Of a DNA stretch of 63,534 nt, positions 7,816 through 14,781 are shown one piece after another. Below the pieces are notes generated by a model. It made no database searches. It was not told where the DNA came from and saw only the letters and a program-made list of their open reading frames with translations. This DNA is from an uncultured Prevotellaceae bacterium (lineage in GTDB: Bacteria; Bacteroidota; Bacteroidia; Bacteroidales; Bacteroidaceae). The translations under genes and the position numbers were made by a program. Every line of letters starts with the position of its first letter. Position 1 is the stretch's first letter. The stretch is taken from contig CAMVDV010000018.1 in NCBI GenBank assembly GCA_947166305.1, positions 1-63,534 of the forward strand, written 5' to 3'.

Positions 7816-9727
7816 AACAGCCCCCTCCCCGCTCCCCCTTGGGGGAGTGCTTCATTGCCGTAGCCTCCTCATTCAGCGGGACTGAGGCACTCCCCCAAAG
7901 GGGGAGCGGGGAGGGGGCTTGGTGGGTCTGGATACACTGTTGTCTGCCCAACACGATGCTGTGGGAATAGATTTCGGGCGGGACGGGTCTCCCCATCCTT
8001 CGGAGGAAGTCCTGCAGCAGCGGTGTGGCTTCGTCGTGACAGCCCACGAGGACTGTCCGCGCCCTGCCCGTCTCGATGAGCCGGCGAGCGTCGCGCATGG
8101 CCCAAAGGAGCGAGTCGGCGCCTTGCGAGTAAGTCATGTTGTAGCCATGGCAGCGCAGTCGGATGGCGATGGCCGAGCCGATGGTGTTGTGCGTGCACTG
8201 CATGAAGAGGGTGGGGCTCAGTGCCTCCTCGCCGTTTTGGAGCATATCGCGCAGAAGTTTCTCGCTCGTTTCAAACATACCCCATGCGGTGGCCGTGATG
8301 ATGGCGTCGGGACATTCTATCCCCGCCGCACGCAGTGCCTTCATGGACGACACGCAGGCCGCCTTCATGAGGCGCGACATTCGCCTCGCCTCGCCAGCCG
8401 ATATGTACTGACGGAGCGCACCGAGCTGCTCCACATCGTCGATGGTTTCTTCTGCCAGCACACAGCTCTCGTAGCCTTCCTCCTCGGGAATCGGTGCGAA
8501 GGGTGCAGGCTTGGTGCTGACTATCAGTGCCGAGTCGTTCCCTCCGAAGCCGAAGGAATTGCAGAGGGCTGTGGCGATGGGGCCGTCCTTGTGGTTCGGA
8601 TTGTGGTTTTCGGAACGGGAATCTGTTGTATTCGGACGGCAGTAGGGGGTGATGCACGCTTCGTCCCCGTCCCTCCACCCGAGGTTCGTCGGCACGAAGC
8701 CATGCCGGAGCGCCAGGATGCTGACCACGGTTTCGATGGCTCCCGAAGCCGATGTGGCATGACCGGTGAAGCCTTTCGTGCTCGAGACGGGCGGTATGCT
8801 GTCTCCGAAAATACGTCGGATGGCCGCACTCTCGCTCGTGTCGTTATTGGGCGTGCCCGTTCCGTGTGCATTGATGTAGTCTATGTCCTCGGGTCTCAGC
8901 CCTGCCGTCCGCAAGGCATCGCTCATGGCAAGGAAAGCCCCCTCGCCGTCGGCCGACGAAGCAGTCTGATGGAACGCATCGCATCGGTTTCCGTAGCCAA
9001 GGATGTAGGCAGACCAAGACCCCCCAGCCCCCTTTAGGGGGGTCAGCTTCATCACAAGGAACGCAGCCCCTTCGCCCAGATTGAGACCGGCACGCGTCTT
9101 GTCGAACGGACGGCATGGCTCTTTGTCGAGAATCATGAGGGAGTTGAAACCATTCAAGTGGAATTTGCTCAAAGCCTCCGTGCCTCCGGCAATGACGATG
9201 TCCGCCTCGCCGCGCCTGAGCATCTCTGCTCCGAGGATGATGGCGTTCAGTGCCGACGAGCAGGCTGTGGAGACGGTGCAGACTTCCGCCTCGTGCAGTC
9301 CGGCAAGGTCGGCCATCTCGTGCGTCACGCTGCCGCAGCTGTGCCCGTTCAGCGCTTCCGTCATTCCCGGAGTCCCGTTCCTTTCAAAGACTCGTTCCGT
9401 GACGTCCATCCCGCCCACGGTTGTTCCGTTGATGATTACCACGCGTTTGCCCTCCAAGTCAAGTCCTGCATCCTGCAAGGCCTGACGGATGGCGATGGCT
9501 CCCATCAAGGCGGTGCGGCTGATGACGGCCTGCTCGTCCTGCCCGAGCTGACGTTTCATCTCCTCGTCGGAGAGCTTTACTTCTCCGACAGGCAACTCCT
9601 TGTGGACAGAACGCAGATGGCGCATCGGGCCAATCCCCGTACGCCCTTCCCTAAGGCTGCGGAGTACGCTCTGCACATCGCCACCTATCGCACAGACAAT
9701 GCCAAGTCCGGTTACTGCAATGCTCAT
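7808..9727 (-). CDS. Beta-ketoacyl synthase fused to a ketosynthase-like (ApeC/CLF-type) domain
   Basis: A 639-residue fusion. Residues 1-400 are a complete FabF-type condensing enzyme with the active cysteine in VSTACSSAL, the first histidine in NAHGTGTPN, SSTKGFTGHATSASG carrying the lysine and second histidine, and a C-terminal GFGGNDSAL glycine loop. Residues about 420-600 match the beta-ketoacyl synthase-like N-terminal domain of aryl-polyene clusters (ITATAWGMFETSEKLL, CTHNTIGSAIAI), which lacks a full active site and probably sets chain length. The last ~35 residues are encoded by a palindromic repeat (7819-7919). A second short palindrome (9017-9043) adds TPLKGAGGSW to the catalytic domain near residue 230. 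Confidence 0.87.
   Translation of the reverse strand: MSIAVTGLGIVCAIGGDVQSVLRSLREGRTGIGPMRHLRSVHKELPVGEVKLSDEEMKRQLGQDEQAVISRTALMGAIAIRQALQDAGLDLEGKRVVIINGTTVGGMDVTERVFERNGTPGMTEALNGHSCGSVTHEMADLAGLHEAEVCTVSTACSSALNAIILGAEMLRRGEADIVIAGGTEALSKFHLNGFNSLMILDKEPCRPFDKTRAGLNLGEGAAFLVMKLTPLKGAGGSWSAYILGYGNRCDAFHQTASSADGEGAFLAMSDALRTAGLRPEDIDYINAHGTGTPNNDTSESAAIRRIFGDSIPPVSSTKGFTGHATSASGAIETVVSILALRHGFVPTNLGWRDGDEACITPYCRPNTTDSRSENHNPNHKDGPIATALCNSFGFGGNDSALIVSTKPAPFAPIPEEEGYESCVLAEETIDDVEQLGALRQYISAGEARRMSRLMKAACVSSMKALRAAGIECPDAIITATAWGMFETSEKLLRDMLQNGEEALSPTLFMQCTHNTIGSAIAIRLRCHGYNMTYSQGADSLLWAMRDARRLIETGRARTVLVGCHDEATPLLQDFLRRMGRPVPPEIYSHSIVLGRQQCIQTHQAPSPLPLWGSASVPLNEEATAMKHSPKGERGGGCSF
7819..7919. 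repeat. Double palindromic element at the 3' end of the ketosynthase gene
   Basis: Inverted arms AGCCCCCTCCCCGCTCCCCC/GGGGGAGCGGGGAGGGGGCT flank a ~40-bp core. The core matches, in reverse orientation, about 35 of 40 bases of the core in the element at 55333-55434. The element supplies the final ~33 codons (PSPLPLWGSAS... to ...KHSPKGERGGGC). One T is missing from the first arm (101 instead of 102 bp). Confidence 0.88.
9017..9043. repeat. Short palindrome inside ketosynthase coding sequence
   Basis: GACCCCCCAGCCCCCTTTAGGGGGGTC is a reduced palindrome of the same family. It encodes TPLKGAGG within the ketosynthase, where relatives have a short loop between the VMKL strand and the next strand. 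Confidence 0.65.
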
Positions 9728-9812
9728 TTTTTCTTTTTGTTGTTAAAAAGTTAAAGCGTTAGAAAGTTAAAGTGTTTATGCCTCGTGTGTCCATTCCGAA
9801 GGTCTTGTTCAA

Positions 9813-9900
9813 AACACAGCACGCGGCGATTGCCAACACAGCACGCGGAGATTGCCGTCGCAGCACGCGACGTTTGCCATCGCAGCACGCGGAGATGTCA
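9813..9900. repeat. 22-bp tandem array, four units (CAGCACGCGGAGATTGCC type)
   Basis: Four adjacent 22-bp units share the core CAGCACGCG.(A/C)G.T.GCC. They lie just 3' of the ACP gene, between it and the next ketosynthase start. The unit is not similar to the other arrays; only the 22-bp length is shared. Confidence 0.9.
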
Positions 9901-9916
9901 GAGGGGGTGCAGCCTT

Positions 9917-10180
9917 TCAGTTTTTCTTGCTGTTTGCCTGCACGTATTCTGCAATCGTCCTGACGCTTCGGAAGATGGCTTTGCCTTCTTTCGGGCTTTC
10001 GAGGCGTATGCCGTAGCGTTTCTCGAGCAGTACAATGATTTCGAGCACGTCGATAGAGTCGAGCCCGATGCCATCCTCGCCAAACAGCGGTGCGTCGGCA
10101 TCGAAGTCCTCGAGGCTCAGTTCTTCCAGATTGAGGGCTTCCTTAATCTGTTGTTTCAGATCGTTGATTAACTGTTCCAC
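9917..10180 (-). CDS. Acyl carrier protein
   Basis: An 87-residue carrier protein with the phosphopantetheine attachment motif GLDSIDVLE (serine near residue 42) and an acidic N-terminal helix. Together with the other two ACPs it suggests separate carriers for starter and elongating chains, as ApeE/ApeF in proteobacterial aryl-polyene systems. A 3' linker of about 190 bp with a 22-bp array separates it from the ketosynthase gene. Confidence 0.88.
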   Translation of the reverse strand: MEQLINDLKQQIKEALNLEELSLEDFDADAPLFGEDGIGLDSIDVLEIIVLLEKRYGIRLESPKEGKAIFRSVRTIAEYVQANSKKN

Positions 10181-10191
10181 TATTAAATTAT

Positions 10192-10262
10192 ATATTTTCT
10201 TATTTTCTTATTTTCTTATTATCTTATTATCTTATTATCTTATTATATAATTCTCTTATTTC
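10192..10262. repeat. 8-bp A/T tandem tract (TTCTTATT/ATCTTATT)
   Basis: About seven units of an 8-bp motif fill the gap between the ACP start and the stop of the second ketosynthase. No gene or terminator hairpin is visible. Confidence 0.8.
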
Positions 10263-11969
10263 CTACAGGGTCACTTTCATTTCGCATTCGTATTGTGTCT
10301 CACTCTCTGCATCGATCCATCCGAAGATAGCAGCCTGTGCTCCCGTGGCGCTGAGCGTTGCATCGACAATCTCTTGCATCAAGGCTTCGTCCTTTTCGGG
10401 CAGGATGTAGAAACAAGTCTCGCCATGCAGATGGTGACGGATGGCAATCTCACTCGCCGCGATGTTCGGCAAGGAGTAGGTGAAGAGGGATGGGCTTGGG
10501 AAGAAGTTCCCGGCGTCGCTAATCGTTGAGAGGTATTGCTTGTCGGCCACGATGGAAGACGAGTGACCAAAGAGGATGACAGACCCTCTCCAAACCTCCA
10601 AAGACCCACCCCAGCCCTCCCTTAAAGGGAGGGAGTCTTCGCCTGTATTCTCCCCCTTTAAGGGGGAGTTAGAGAGGGTCTTGGAGTCAGAGAGGGTCTT
10701 CTCTGCTGCCACGAATGCCAGGCGCGAGAGGATGTCCATCTTATGGAACTTAGGGTAATTGCCAATCTCCTGCTTGTAGATGTCGGTCAGCGATGTCTCA
10801 TCTTCAGAAGAAAGCCTGACGGTATGCACTTTCTTCCGATGCCTTTCTTCCTTTTTCGTGGAAGAAGATTGGGGAGAAGCCTCGTAAAGCAGGGCGACAT
10901 TGCAGCCGCCGAAGCCCGACATGGCTTTCAGGAAAGCACTTTTGTCGGTCTTTTGCAGTTTACTGCTGATGCTGATTCTTCCGCTCACGCCAAGCTCTGC
11001 AAAGCCTTTCACGGGGATAACGATGCCGTCGTCGGTGGCACGCATGGCAAGGATGCTTTCGAGTACACCGGCAGCTCCCATCGTATGTCCGTAGTAACCT
11101 TTGAGGGCAGAGAGAGGGACGTCTGAGAGTCCTGCCCGATTGATGGCGACAGACTCCATTTGGTCGCCGAAGAGCGTGGCTGTGCCGTGAGCCTGGACTG
11201 TTGCAAGCCTGGACTTGTCCTTCCCTTCCATCGCAGCATTGATGGCAAGGAGCAGGCCTTCGCCCTGCGGTTGGGGCGTGACGTTGTGGTAGGCATCGTT
11301 CCGTGCTGCACCGCCGACAAGGTGCCAAGCGTCATGTCGCCCGGTTCTTGTGCTTGTATATATGATGGTAGCGGCCGCTTCGCCCGGGTTGAGTCCGTTG
11401 CGCTCCATGTCGAAGGGGCGGCAAGGCTCGTCCGAGACGGCTTTCAGCGACTGGAATCCCGACACGATGAACGGCCCTTGCACTTCTGCCCCAACCACGA
11501 TGGCGTAGTCGTAAAAGCCAGCTGAAAGCAAACGGTCGGCAAGGAGTTGGGCAGAGAGACCCGACACGCAGGCGTTCTGCACGACGATGGGCTCCCGGGT
11601 CAGCCCGATGGCTTCGGCAATTCTCTGTGCCGCTTTGGATGGGTAGTAAAGTTCCTCTCCCAAAGCCTCAATGTTGCCTTTCGTGGTGCTCAATATGAGG
11701 ATGACTCTCGAAAGGGAATTACCGAGCGTAGTGTACGTGAGAGCCGTGCGAATGGAACGTATGGCAATCGCCTCGAAGAAGGTGTATCCCTCGATGGCAA
11801 GCGAGGCTCTTTGATTATCGTCGAAGAGAGACGCGCAGAACGGCTCGGGCAGTCCCCACTTGCCTTCATAGCGCTTCAAGGCAGAGCAGCCTGACAGGAC
11901 TGCCTGATAGTTCTCCTCAGTGGTGAAGCCCAGAGGCGACGTTATGTTGGTGGACACTACGCTTATCAT
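10263..11969 (-). CDS. Second beta-ketoacyl synthase with degenerate C-terminal ketosynthase-like domain
   Basis: A 568-residue protein. The first ~365 residues are a condensing enzyme with a cysteine in VVQNACVSGLSA, histidine in QAHGTATLFGD, and ALKGYYGHTMGAAG, so the Cys-His-His set is present. It resembles ApeO/ApeR-like enzymes rather than FabF. The C-terminal ~190 residues resemble the second domain of the other ketosynthase (AASEIAIRHHLHGETCFYI) but are more diverged. A palindromic element (10603-10680) adds a 26-residue segment with SPLKGEN and SLPLREGWGGS to this domain. The start follows a repeat-filled gap below the LpxL-type gene. Confidence 0.83.
   Translation of the reverse strand: MISVVSTNITSPLGFTTEENYQAVLSGCSALKRYEGKWGLPEPFCASLFDDNQRASLAIEGYTFFEAIAIRSIRTALTYTTLGNSLSRVILILSTTKGNIEALGEELYYPSKAAQRIAEAIGLTREPIVVQNACVSGLSAQLLADRLLSAGFYDYAIVVGAEVQGPFIVSGFQSLKAVSDEPCRPFDMERNGLNPGEAAATIIYTSTRTGRHDAWHLVGGAARNDAYHNVTPQPQGEGLLLAINAAMEGKDKSRLATVQAHGTATLFGDQMESVAINRAGLSDVPLSALKGYYGHTMGAAGVLESILAMRATDDGIVIPVKGFAELGVSGRISISSKLQKTDKSAFLKAMSGFGGCNVALLYEASPQSSSTKKEERHRKKVHTVRLSSEDETSLTDIYKQEIGNYPKFHKMDILSRLAFVAAEKTLSDSKTLSNSPLKGENTGEDSLPLREGWGGSLEVWRGSVILFGHSSSIVADKQYLSTISDAGNFFPSPSLFTYSLPNIAASEIAIRHHLHGETCFYILPEKDEALMQEIVDATLSATGAQAAIFGWIDAESETQYECEMKVTL
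10603..10680. repeat. 78-bp palindromic element (subtype 2), in frame in ketosynthase gene
   Basis: GACCCACCCCAGCCCTCCC with TTAAAGGGAGGG, a spacer AGTCTTCGCCTGTATTC, and CTCCCCCTTTAAGGGGGAG ending AGAGAGGGTC. It is almost identical to the intergenic element at 12001-12078 (also 78 bp). It is in the same frame and orientation as the copy in folC. Confidence 0.88.
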
Positions 11970-12000
11970 AATAATTTACGATTTGACGATTTACTATTTG

Positions 12001-12078
12001 GACCCTCCCCAGCCCTCCCTTAAAGGGAGGGAGTCTTCGCCTGGATTCTCCCCCTTTAAGGGGGAGTTAGAGGGGGTC
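12001..12078. repeat. 78-bp palindromic element (subtype 2), intergenic
   Basis: It has the same arms and the same AGTCTTCGCCTG spacer as the copy at 10603-10680, one gene away. It lies between the stop of the acyltransferase gene and the start of the ketosynthase gene, next to an A/T-rich ATTTGACGATTTAC tract. Confidence 0.88.
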
Positions 12079-12085
12079 TCCTTTT

Positions 12086-12973
12086 TCACTTTTTTGCGGT
12101 CCAGAACTCGAAGTAGTTGTACCATTGCGTCGGATACTGCATGACCCGTCTCTCGAGTTCTGCGACGTAGGCCTCGGCGAGCTGCCTTATCTGCTGCTGG
12201 CGCGAGGCTTCCTTGTCGTAGGGAAGGGGCGTGACGTATATCTTGTAGCCTCTGGAAGAGACTTTCATGACGCTGACTGCCAGCACATCGAGGCTTCGCC
12301 CTGTTGCCACGGCGAAGGGGCCGAGCGGGAACTTTGCCTTCCCTGCGAGGAAGTCGAGCTCGATGCACTTCTGCGAACCTACGATACGGTCGGCCGGCAT
12401 GCTGACTATCTCGCCGCCTTGGAGGGCAAGGTCTATCTCGAAGAGGTGGCTCATGTCCGGACGTATGGCAATCATCCTGGTGTTCCGCCCTTCGAACATC
12501 TTGCTTCTGTTCTGCATGACGGAAGCCTTTTCGCCTGCATAGACGAGCGCATTGAGCCGTTTCTCCTTGCTGGTGAGCGTGTAGCCCGCTATCTCGTAGT
12601 TGCCGATGTGCGAGCTGAGCATGACGAATCCTTCCTTCGCCGCCGCCAGTGATGAGAAACTTTCGTAGCCTTCCACCTCCATGTGGAAGTGTTTGCCTGC
12701 ATACATCGCGAACTTGTCGATGACGGTGGTGCCAAACAGACAGTGGCCGACGTAGGTCTTCCACGCAGCCTTCAGCCTTCCGCACCCGATGTGCCTTCGG
12801 AAGTAGCGGTAGGCGATGCCTCGGCTCGGGTTCAGCAGCAGGCAGACGGGGATGATGAAGACTGCCGTGAAGACATACAGGATGCGCACATCGATGTGAC
12901 GGAGCAGGCGTATGAGCCATCGGTGCATCCATTCGTTGCCGTATGTCGTGCCGGCCCAGCCTTGATTTGTCAT
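12086..12973 (-). CDS. LpxL/HtrB-type lysophospholipid acyltransferase
   Basis: A 295-residue member of the lipid A acyltransferase family. It has an N-terminal membrane helix (about 28-50), the HxxxxE motif in SSHIGNYEIAG, and a later MPADRIVG segment. It ends with a typical tryptophan-rich tail (PTQWYNYFEFW). In polyene clusters this acyltransferase class is thought to acylate the lipid part. It is two bases downstream of the ACP stop and so co-translated. Confidence 0.84.
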   Translation of the reverse strand: MTNQGWAGTTYGNEWMHRWLIRLLRHIDVRILYVFTAVFIIPVCLLLNPSRGIAYRYFRRHIGCGRLKAAWKTYVGHCLFGTTVIDKFAMYAGKHFHMEVEGYESFSSLAAAKEGFVMLSSHIGNYEIAGYTLTSKEKRLNALVYAGEKASVMQNRSKMFEGRNTRMIAIRPDMSHLFEIDLALQGGEIVSMPADRIVGSQKCIELDFLAGKAKFPLGPFAVATGRSLDVLAVSVMKVSSRGYKIYVTPLPYDKEASRQQQIRQLAEAYVAELERRVMQYPTQWYNYFEFWTAKK

Positions 12974-12975
12974 GC

Positions 12976-13227
12976 TCAGTTCGTTCTTTTTTTGATGTAG
13001 TTGCAGAGTTCGTCGAAGGTTCCCACGTTTGCCAGTTCCTCTATCCTCGGCATGAAGCCGAAGGTCTTGTGGATGATGACGATGATGTCGACGAGGTCGA
13101 GGCTGTCGATGTCGAGGTCGTCCGTCAGCTTTGCTTCAGGAAGAATCTTGGCTTCGTCTATTTCAAAGTCTTCGATGAGGAAGGCTTTCACCTTATCTTC
13201 TATTTCTGTTTTTGTCATCGGGGTCAT
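12976..13227 (-). CDS. Acyl carrier protein
   Basis: An 83-residue carrier protein with DSLDLVDIIV around the phosphopantetheine serine (near residue 42). An ATG three codons in is an alternative start. It lies between the methyltransferase and the LpxL-type acyltransferase, and ends two bases before the latter starts. Confidence 0.88.
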   Translation of the reverse strand: MTPMTKTEIEDKVKAFLIEDFEIDEAKILPEAKLTDDLDIDSLDLVDIIVIIHKTFGFMPRIEELANVGTFDELCNYIKKRTN

Positions 13228-13257
13228 TTGCTGTTTTTACTATATACATATATATAT

Positions 13258-14394
13258 TTATAGACCTCCTCTAAGCCTTCTCCTCTTGGGAGAGATGTTC
13301 TTCCTGCACACCATGATGCTGTGTCCGTGTCCCAGTCCGTCGCGGATGCTTTCGATCTCCAGCCCCGCCTGATGGACGAGCCGCTGCATGTCGTCGGAGT
13401 GATACATCTTGCTGTTTCCGTTGGCCATGGCGGTGAAGTAGAGGCTCGTCATGGTGAGGCAGAAGGCAGCCGGCTCGAAGCGTTGGCGGTCCCAGAAGGT
13501 CTCCATGATGAAGAGCCGCGTGTCGGCATCCATCACTTCTTTCGTCCGGCAGAGTATGCCTACGATTTGTTCCTCGCTGAAGCAGTCGAGGAATTGCGAC
13601 ATCCACACGGCATCGAGCTTACCTTCGGGCTGCGGCAAGGCAGCGTCGGCATCGAGCAGATTGATGCCGTAGCCCTTGATGCGTTCGGCGCCAGGCTTGT
13701 CGGCAATGTTCCTCTGCATCATCTCTATCTGCTGCGGGAGGTCGAGGATGGTGACTTCTGCCTCGTCGTCGTACTTGACGCAGTCCAATGCCCAGCGCCC
13801 CGTGTTGCCTCCGATGTCGTAGAGCGTGCGGACGAAGTATTCGCCGAAGACAATCTGCAATGCCTCAGGGAAGGACGAGTCGCTGTAGAAGTGGTCGAAG
13901 GCAAACCAACTCCTCTTCGCATCTTCGGGAAGCGAGGCAAGTCCCTCGTAGATGGTTGGCCAGTCGCCGAAGTGCTTCAAGCCTGCCGGCCGACCTTCCC
14001 TGAGAGCTTCTTCGAGATGGAACAAGCCCTCGTAGTTGACGTCTTGGTTGAAGTCGATGTTGACTTTCGTGGCAGGGTCGCAGAGAAGGAACCATCCTGT
14101 CTTGGAGATGGAGTAGCGGTCGGTTTCCACGTCAATGAGGACGGTGCCGATGCTCAGCGAAGCTTCGAGCAGACACTTCGCGGCGTAGCAGGAAAGCCCT
14201 GTCTTTTCGGCCACCTCTACATCAGTAAGACCGTTTTCACTGTCGCGCAGCAGGCTGAGGATGCCAAGCTTGAGCATCAGCCTCGACACTTGGAACACGA
14301 CGGGCCCCCAGGCGATGAACTCCGCCTGCCGCTGAGCGTCACGAGCCGACAGACGGTCGGCGGTGTAGCTTTTCAAGTTGGGAAAGAGGTTCAT
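13258..14394 (-). CDS. SAM-dependent O-methyltransferase (class 2)
   Basis: A 378-residue protein with an N-terminal winged-helix dimerisation region (GLTDVEVAEKTGLS) and a C-terminal Rossmann domain (YDIGGNTGRWAL as the SAM loop, TILDLPQQ, and MSQFLDCFSEEQ). This matches the plant-type O-methyltransferase family. It probably methylates the aryl head-group hydroxyl. It is the promoter-proximal gene of the cluster, with a good promoter at 14438-14445. The extreme C-terminus (SPKRRRLRGGL) is encoded by sequence that looks like a worn palindromic repeat. Confidence 0.85.
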   Translation of the reverse strand: MNLFPNLKSYTADRLSARDAQRQAEFIAWGPVVFQVSRLMLKLGILSLLRDSENGLTDVEVAEKTGLSCYAAKCLLEASLSIGTVLIDVETDRYSISKTGWFLLCDPATKVNIDFNQDVNYEGLFHLEEALREGRPAGLKHFGDWPTIYEGLASLPEDAKRSWFAFDHFYSDSSFPEALQIVFGEYFVRTLYDIGGNTGRWALDCVKYDDEAEVTILDLPQQIEMMQRNIADKPGAERIKGYGINLLDADAALPQPEGKLDAVWMSQFLDCFSEEQIVGILCRTKEVMDADTRLFIMETFWDRQRFEPAAFCLTMTSLYFTAMANGNSKMYHSDDMQRLVHQAGLEIESIRDGLGHGHSIMVCRKNISPKRRRLRGGL

Positions 14395-14437
14395 AGGTCG
14401 AATGGCTAAATGTGACTTTCCTGTTCGTTTTGTTGTG

Positions 14438-14445
14438 CAAAACTA
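14438..14445 (-). promoter_or_regulatory. Promoter of the polyene-like operon
   Basis: The minus strand shows TTG, 19 bases, then TAGTTTTG, matching the Bacteroidetes -33/-7 pattern. It lies about 40 bases upstream of the methyltransferase start and probably drives the whole minus-strand cluster. Confidence 0.65.
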
Positions 14446-14523
14446 CGAAAAAAACTCGAAATGGCAATCGTTGCAACCTACAAAAGCGTGAAAATAAGAT
14501 AAATTAACGAAGCAGGTGTCTGA

Positions 14524-14731
14524 GGTAACTATTCAGCGAATGGGTTGCAGGTATCTTTTTATAAAGAAACGAATTGGAATAATTACAATAATCAATTCGC
14601 GGAAGGTAAGGAGTATTCTTTGCGAATAGGATTTATTATAATTATTCCAATTCGTTTCTTTACGCTTTATTTATGTTGAAAAACAATTTGTTTGATTTGA
14701 ACAGATTTGTATGATTTCTGCGCGAAGGCGC
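14524..14731. mobile_element. Truncated or rearranged copy of the GTAA-type MITE
   Basis: It begins with GTAACTATTCAGCGAAT, identical to the left end of the complete element at 18563-18723. Near its other side, 14685-14731 matches the right half of that element (AATTTGTTTGATTTG, GATTTCT, CG..GGCG). The right terminal repeat is missing. A near-perfect inverted repeat (arms 14562-14590 and 14633-14662, TAAAGAAACGAATTGGAATAA) with a nested ATTCGC/GCGAAT pair lies inside and could form a ~100-nt hairpin. Confidence 0.6.
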
Positions 14732-14781
14732 ACTCCAATCATTTTGACACACTGCCTTTTCTTCGACTGTGTCCGAGTGGC

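Noticed and set aside
9813..9900. Coding tail of the ACP or a small peptide gene
   Set aside because: The 22-bp unit is not a multiple of three, so frames shift through the array, and no start or conserved peptide is seen.
1..14394. Integrative element at tRNA-Leu carrying the pigment cluster
   Set aside because: There is no integrase in the window and no repeat of the tRNA 3' end near 14.4 kb; adjacency alone is not evidence.
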